Part shown: piece after piece, positions 59,272 through 64,000 of the stretch
Layout: each line of letters opens with the position of its first letter
Position numbering within the stretch: position 1 is the first letter of the stretch
From: Rhynchonema sp. JSB1_4
Lineage: Eukaryota; Nematoda; Chromadorea; Monhysterida; Xyalidae
NCBI GenBank assembly: GCA_030248065.1
Contig: JASAMV010000158.1
Span: forward strand, 62,001 to 126,000
Direction: 5' to 3'
Length of the DNA: 64,000 bases
Position numbers and translations under genes: made by a program
Notes under the pieces: model-generated
Told to the model about the DNA's origin: nothing
What the model saw: only the letters and a program-made list of their open reading frames with translations
The model's database searches: none

Positions 59272-60926
59272 TATGCACTGCACATGCATCTCGTTCTTTT
59301 CTTTTAACCTTTCGGAGGCCGGTCCAAGGATTTAGTTTTGTACTCGATGACACGGCGGCCCGTTGCTCATTGTGTAGAGAGTCTTCCTGGTTTTACGTTC
59401 TTCTCGCGGAACACGCGAGCGTCGGTGGATTTATAACTGTTGCGCCCACTGGATCCAAGAATCGTCCCTCCATATAAAGTTTATTCAGGTCAATTTGGTT
59501 GGAGATAAGCTTGATGGTTAGGCTTGGGGTTGGGCATTTGGTAAGGTCTAGGCTGAGGCTTACTCTTGCAGCTAGGCACCATTCTGCAAAGGTGAGCAGA
59601 TAAACGCGGAATGCGGAATGTATAAATTTACCATTCCGCACTTATCTGCTCCCCAATTTCCGCATTCCGCACTTATCTCATCGCTGCCCCACCCCGACGG
59701 TCGCGTGAACACAAAAAAACACAAAAGGTTTTGCATTGAGTGCGCGTTCTGCATCAGCAACTAACAGAATCATTCAGCTGTTCCAATTTCAGAATACTGA
59801 TGGGGCCTCGCAAACATGAAAGCGCACTTTTATGTTTCTTTTATTGTTTTGTGGGCGAACAATCCTCAGGCCTCGCGCTTGTTGAGTTGTTGTGCAGTCA
59901 AATATATCAAGATTGTTGAACAAGCTCACAAATAATATGTCAGCTGTGTGACGTGCTCGTATTTTTTTGCAAGCAGACACAAGGTAAACACCGCAAGTGA
60001 CAGTCACATGCCAAACTGAGCTCATGCGCACACAGCACTAATATTGTAAAAGTTAGGTGGATAGGTATACTCTGACAATTCTTTTGGGAGAAACTTTTCA
60101 AACGCGTTGCCTGATCCGTAAAGCGCATGACGCGTGCACTGGCTATAGCGGTCACGTGACTTCCGTAGCCAGTGCACGCATGAACAAAAAAAACCAAAAG
60201 AATTGCAGGTATATTGTACACAATGTGCAGCTGGCTCTCATTACCAGTGAGTGACTGCGAATGCTGTGCTGCGGCGAAATAATCAAATTCAATCGAAAGA
60301 TAGTGAGCAATATTCGCAGACGTTTTCCCCAGAGTGCGGGAACGGTGGTATCGAATATTCCATTTCCGCATAGAGCGGTCTGCCCCGGCAAGGTTATTAC
60401 TTTCCAGCACGAGACTTCACTTTCAGCTTACTGCAAGTGCAGGTGCTGAACCACAAGGCTCTGTCATTCAAAACTAGCAGTCGACAAACGACCGGAAATC
60501 GCATACATACCAGAAAAGTTTGGTATCAATACTTGAGTTGAGATTCGGGATCGTTATCGTTTCCGTATCCGCTGTTTCTTCAAACCTTCCATCCATCTTC
60601 AAGACAGGCTTTATTCACGTGCACATGGAAACGCAACAACAAGTTTTCACTTGTTTTTTCTGCCTTGAGTGCCACAGTACCCAGAGTGGTGCTTACCACC
60701 ATTATCGTAATAAACAATTATGGAGTACGGTTTCAGTTGCACTCTATACTGACTGTCAGCCTCCACCGCACACAATGAAGCTCAGATGTTCTGTTTAGAA
60801 AACTGATCTGGCTCTCTGCGTCCAGCATGATTGCCTTCGTTTGTGAGGTGTCTAAAAGTATGCTTGCCAGCGGCCTTTGAGTCCGAAGGTTTCAGAGCAA
60901 ATCATTCCAGTTTCGACACACAAAAA
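59272..60926. other. Intergenic, two hairpins, upstream of GPCR
   Basis: A hairpin near 59590-59680 repeats GCGGAATGCGGAATG and its complement with CAGATAA/TTATCTG. Another at about 60130-60182 pairs GCGTGCACTGGCTA with TAGCCAGTGCACGC. No exon was recognised. Any 5' UTR of the receptor gene would lie here. Confidence 0.45.
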
Positions 60927-63900
60927 ATGTCCATCTCAACTAATTCAACATTCTTCGACCACACAAATGCGAGTGCACTCGAGTCGAGACACCACGACCA
61001 TAAACAATCTTGGATTTGCTTTGTGTCCGACCATGTGCAAACCTATGTGTTCCCAGCAGAGTTGGTATTCGGGGTAATCGGCAACATTCTCAGGTATCGG
61101 AGGCGGGCTCGAAATCTGTGATTAGTGGCGGCAGCAGCCTGTTTGTTCAACAGTCAGGCCAGCAGGCACTTTGCTGGCATCCGGTTCGGGTTGATCGTTT
61201 GAGGTCCAAATTCGTGGGTGGTCATGTGGTCACTGGCTCTGTTCTCGTTATTTTGGCTGGTTTTTACAAGTGCAGCTCCCTGTGACGTTGAACGTTATCA
61301 ACCACGGTGTGGACCCCGATCAATTTGTCAACCGATCAGTCAAACTGACTGATGCCAACAACACGCGCCGAACGGCTTCAGTAGCCGCTTCAGCCTATGA
61401 TCGACTTCAGTAGACTATGATTAGATTTTGGTGATTGTAAGCGTAATGACAACGGATCTTTTTCCAACCAAACTCACATTTACAGTATATGCCAACGGCA
61501 GAATGTATGACTTTGCAGTGTGTGCGTGCTGTTATCATCGAGAGCGATGCGCAGTCACAGTTCATACCTGTTGGCCCTGATGGCGGTGTGCGACATCGGT
61601 TTCCTGCTGAGCGTCACCCCGATTGTGTGGCGACTCAATCTCGCACGCACGTGGTTCCTCAACAACAACTACTACTGGGCATCAGTCGCCAACTTTTTTG
61701 CGTCTGCGTCGCTTTGGTGGGTTCGGCTATGGGAAATTTACAATATATTGGTGCTGTGCGCGCAACGTTAAAGCCCGCTTGTTGTGAATTTGTCACATAT
61801 TTGTCTGAAGACGTTCCGCAGAACAGCGCAGTTTATAATGATGACATAATCGATAATCGGGACTCGGCATTTTCTGCCACTACATGAAGAATATTCGCTA
61901 TGGGGAATGGTGGGTGGGTGGGTACCACTACAACGGGTGGTTCCATATGTGGAGGGTCAAAGGGCACACTGCACTTGATGCTGAGTTCTAATCCTTGCTT
62001 ATGCGTATGACACCATTTTTCCAAACATATAGGTATGGGCACCATGGTCCATTTGACTGGCTGACCTGATGTTTTATTTCATTTCCAGTCTCATCCTGAC
62101 TATATCGGTTCTGCGTCTGATCGCTGTTCACTGGCCTTTACGAATCAGGCACCTGTGCACATCAATGCGATTCGCCATGTTGTTGATTCTCATATTCATT
62201 TTCTCCATCCTAATCACAGCCCTGATAGCCAATTATTATGATACGATTATGGAGCGAGCAATCGCTAATTCGAATAATGACACTTGGCAAATTGCCAATC
62301 AATCACAGCAACAACAACAATCCCCACCCACCACCCTGATTCTGAAAGTCGCAACGCTGGTCACGTGGCAAGTGGCATCAAATTTAGTGCTCATAGTTGT
62401 CAATTTCATGTTGCTCTGCTCACTCGGACGACAGACGAGCAGCAGGACCATACTGAAGAGGGAGGGCACCATGACCGCTCAAATGGCTATCAATCATGAA
62501 CGGTTGGTGAAATATTATCACAGCAGTGCGCTTTGCCCGTTTTGCGTAGAAGGACGATGCGCCAGGATACCGTCGGTGTGGATGTCCCAGGGGCGTTTGT
62601 TAGACTACAGATCATGTGGCTTGTTTTTATGCCCGGACATTTCGTGATTTCCTGACGCCACAAATATTAACCAGCGTAAAAAATTTTTATTGTCAGCTAT
62701 GGAACAACTTTTATGCTGGTCGAAATTAGTGGCACTTAATTCGCGCTGTAAAATGCAAAACATTTGAACACAGCAACCCGGTGCAAGTTTCATACCAGCC
62801 TTGGTAAATTTGCGACTGTGAAATGCTGTGCATGGAACCAACGACAACAAAAGGCATATAAAGAATCATTAAATTTTGCACGATTGCCCAATGGAGATGA
62901 TAACATAGGCTGATGTTGCCTGATTTATCAAGCTCAACACAGATCAACGCAACGTCACGTGACTGTGGTTGTTTGCGCGATATCCATCAAATCGACGATC
63001 ACCAGTCTACCGACCACAATACTGGCACTGGTTGATTGGGTGATCAAACCCAGTGGACACATCTTTGAATGTCGTTAGTTGCTGATCAAATTGTTCAATT
63101 TCAGGGTAATTTTGGACGTTGCAAGGGAAACGTTGGGTATTTCAGTTCAAACATTGGGCCATCTTTGGCACACCTTTGCATGACATAAACCTTCGGTTGC
63201 AAAATGCGAACTGTTGCAGTCGCACTGACGATAACCTGGTGCACCGCCAGTCTGTATAAGCATGACCAAGCAGGGAAACTAAAAAAGTCCAAAATCCACG
63301 CTGTTTATGCTTGGGCTAAGCAACGATAATGTTGCTCTGTCTCAAGCCTGATATTGTGCATATTGCACGTACATACATGTAATCTGTAAAAATATTCTTC
63401 AGCCTATGTGTAAGTTCAAACAGCCTAAAAATAACGAAAACTTGGCACCCGATTTTACAGCGACGGAAGTGGGCGCCAACATCATGGTTGCAGGCACGGT
63501 GCTGAACTTTGTGCTCTTCTGTCTCTCGTCAAAACGATTTCGTCATCAACTCGTCCTGCTCCTGTGCAAATGCAAACGGGACGAAGATCGTGAGTGTGAT
63601 CGATCGGCGATGTTTCATTTTTTGGCACGTGAAAATGCATGCTCAAAAACACGAAATTTTAGTCTTGAGATCCAGTTGACCGAGTGTGCAGAAACTATAA
63701 CATTAAGGTTAGAAAAAATCCACTGGTTGGTAGACCAGCCAAGTCGACTTGATTCATCATCTGTCCGCTTTTATCCTGACCGAAATTATTGAATTTTTGA
63801 AAAACATGAGCCATTCCGCGAATATGCAAGCTACGCAAAGTGGTCTGAAGACGCAAATCCAATCCGATCATCTAATCCCTTCTAACTTCAGGCAGAACCA

Positions 63901-64000
63901 CGGCGCAACGCACGATTGTACTTCGTTCACCAAACGTGCGTTCAGCAGAGCGACTGGCACTTGAACAAATGAAGACAACTGTGGACGATACAAATGGACA
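60927..64000 (+). CDS. Rhodopsin-family peptide GPCR, 3' end outside window
   Basis: Plasma-membrane receptor resembling FMRFamide/myosuppressin-type (DMSR-like) receptors; the ligand is not predictable here. Exons: 60927-61093, 61519-61716, 62089-62502, 62943 to about 63073, 63424-63589 and 63892 to beyond 64000. Exon 1 has NST and NAS glycosylation sites and starts TM1 (VFGVIGNILS). Exon 2 gives the first loop and TM2 (MRSHSSYLLALMAVCDIGFL) and the start of TM3. Exon 3 gives the end of TM3 with ISVLRLIAVHWPLR, so LRL stands where DRY is usual, then TM4 and TM5. Exon 4 gives TM6 (VVVCAISIKSTI), exon 5 gives TM7 with LNFVLFCLSSKRFR in place of NPxxY, and exon 6 the tail. The phase of exon 4 to exon 5 does not fit, so a small exon is missing or a border is wrong. 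The ATG at 60927 is the first that fits, but an upstream one at about 60831 is possible. Confidence 0.87.

Noticed and set aside
61489..61887. A 132-codon frame overlapping GPCR exon 2
   Set aside because: It is out of frame with the TM2/TM3 coding sequence and ignores the donor at 61717.

Overview
The window is nuclear DNA of an invertebrate animal. Genes are split into many small exons by introns with GT-AG borders, and the ground between and inside them is filled with short non-autonomous DNA transposons. A rhodopsin-family neuropeptide-type receptor and a gene with two nematode-like MSP folds hint at a nematode or another ecdysozoan, but the sequence alone does not fix the phylum. I see no rRNA, no intact tRNA, no CRISPR system and no autonomous transposase.

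Layout. 1-15.4 kb: no convincing host gene. It holds a foldback element, a 50-bp tandem repeat, homopolymer runs and a deep pile of nested hAT-like elements, many with exact 8-bp target-site duplications (TSDs), plus a TA-flanked mariner-like MITE family. 15.4-42.8 kb: five genes on the + strand, in order POLR1C (RPAC1 subunit of RNA polymerases I and III), CRCP (RPC9 subunit of RNA polymerase III), a U1/matrin-type zinc-finger protein, a kynurenine aminotransferase-like PLP enzyme, and a large MPP8-like chromodomain/AT-hook/ankyrin protein. 43.4-44.4 kb: a small + strand MSP-domain gene. 46.75-47.43 kb: a broken duplicate of two MPP8-like exons. 47.9-57.6 kb: COG6 on the - strand, for which all 17 coding exons could be traced in frame (687 residues). 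57.8-59.3 kb: three transposons nested one inside the other. 60.9-64 kb: a + strand GPCR running off the right edge.

Functional links. The first two genes both encode RNA polymerase III subunits and lie 316 bp apart on one strand. The MPP8-like protein belongs to a family that reads methylated H3K9 and silences transposons in vertebrates, and its own gene is loaded with foldback and MITE insertions. COG6 (Golgi tethering), the aminotransferase and the GPCR have no evident link to one another.

The most informative non-gene signal is transposon stratigraphy: paired copies that are each other's empty sites, three-level nests with clean TSDs, and one composite element with mismatched ends but a single shared TSD. 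I did not find a convincing new defence or enzymatic system. Exon limits were set by reading frame, splice sites and remembered family alignments, without searches or transcripts.
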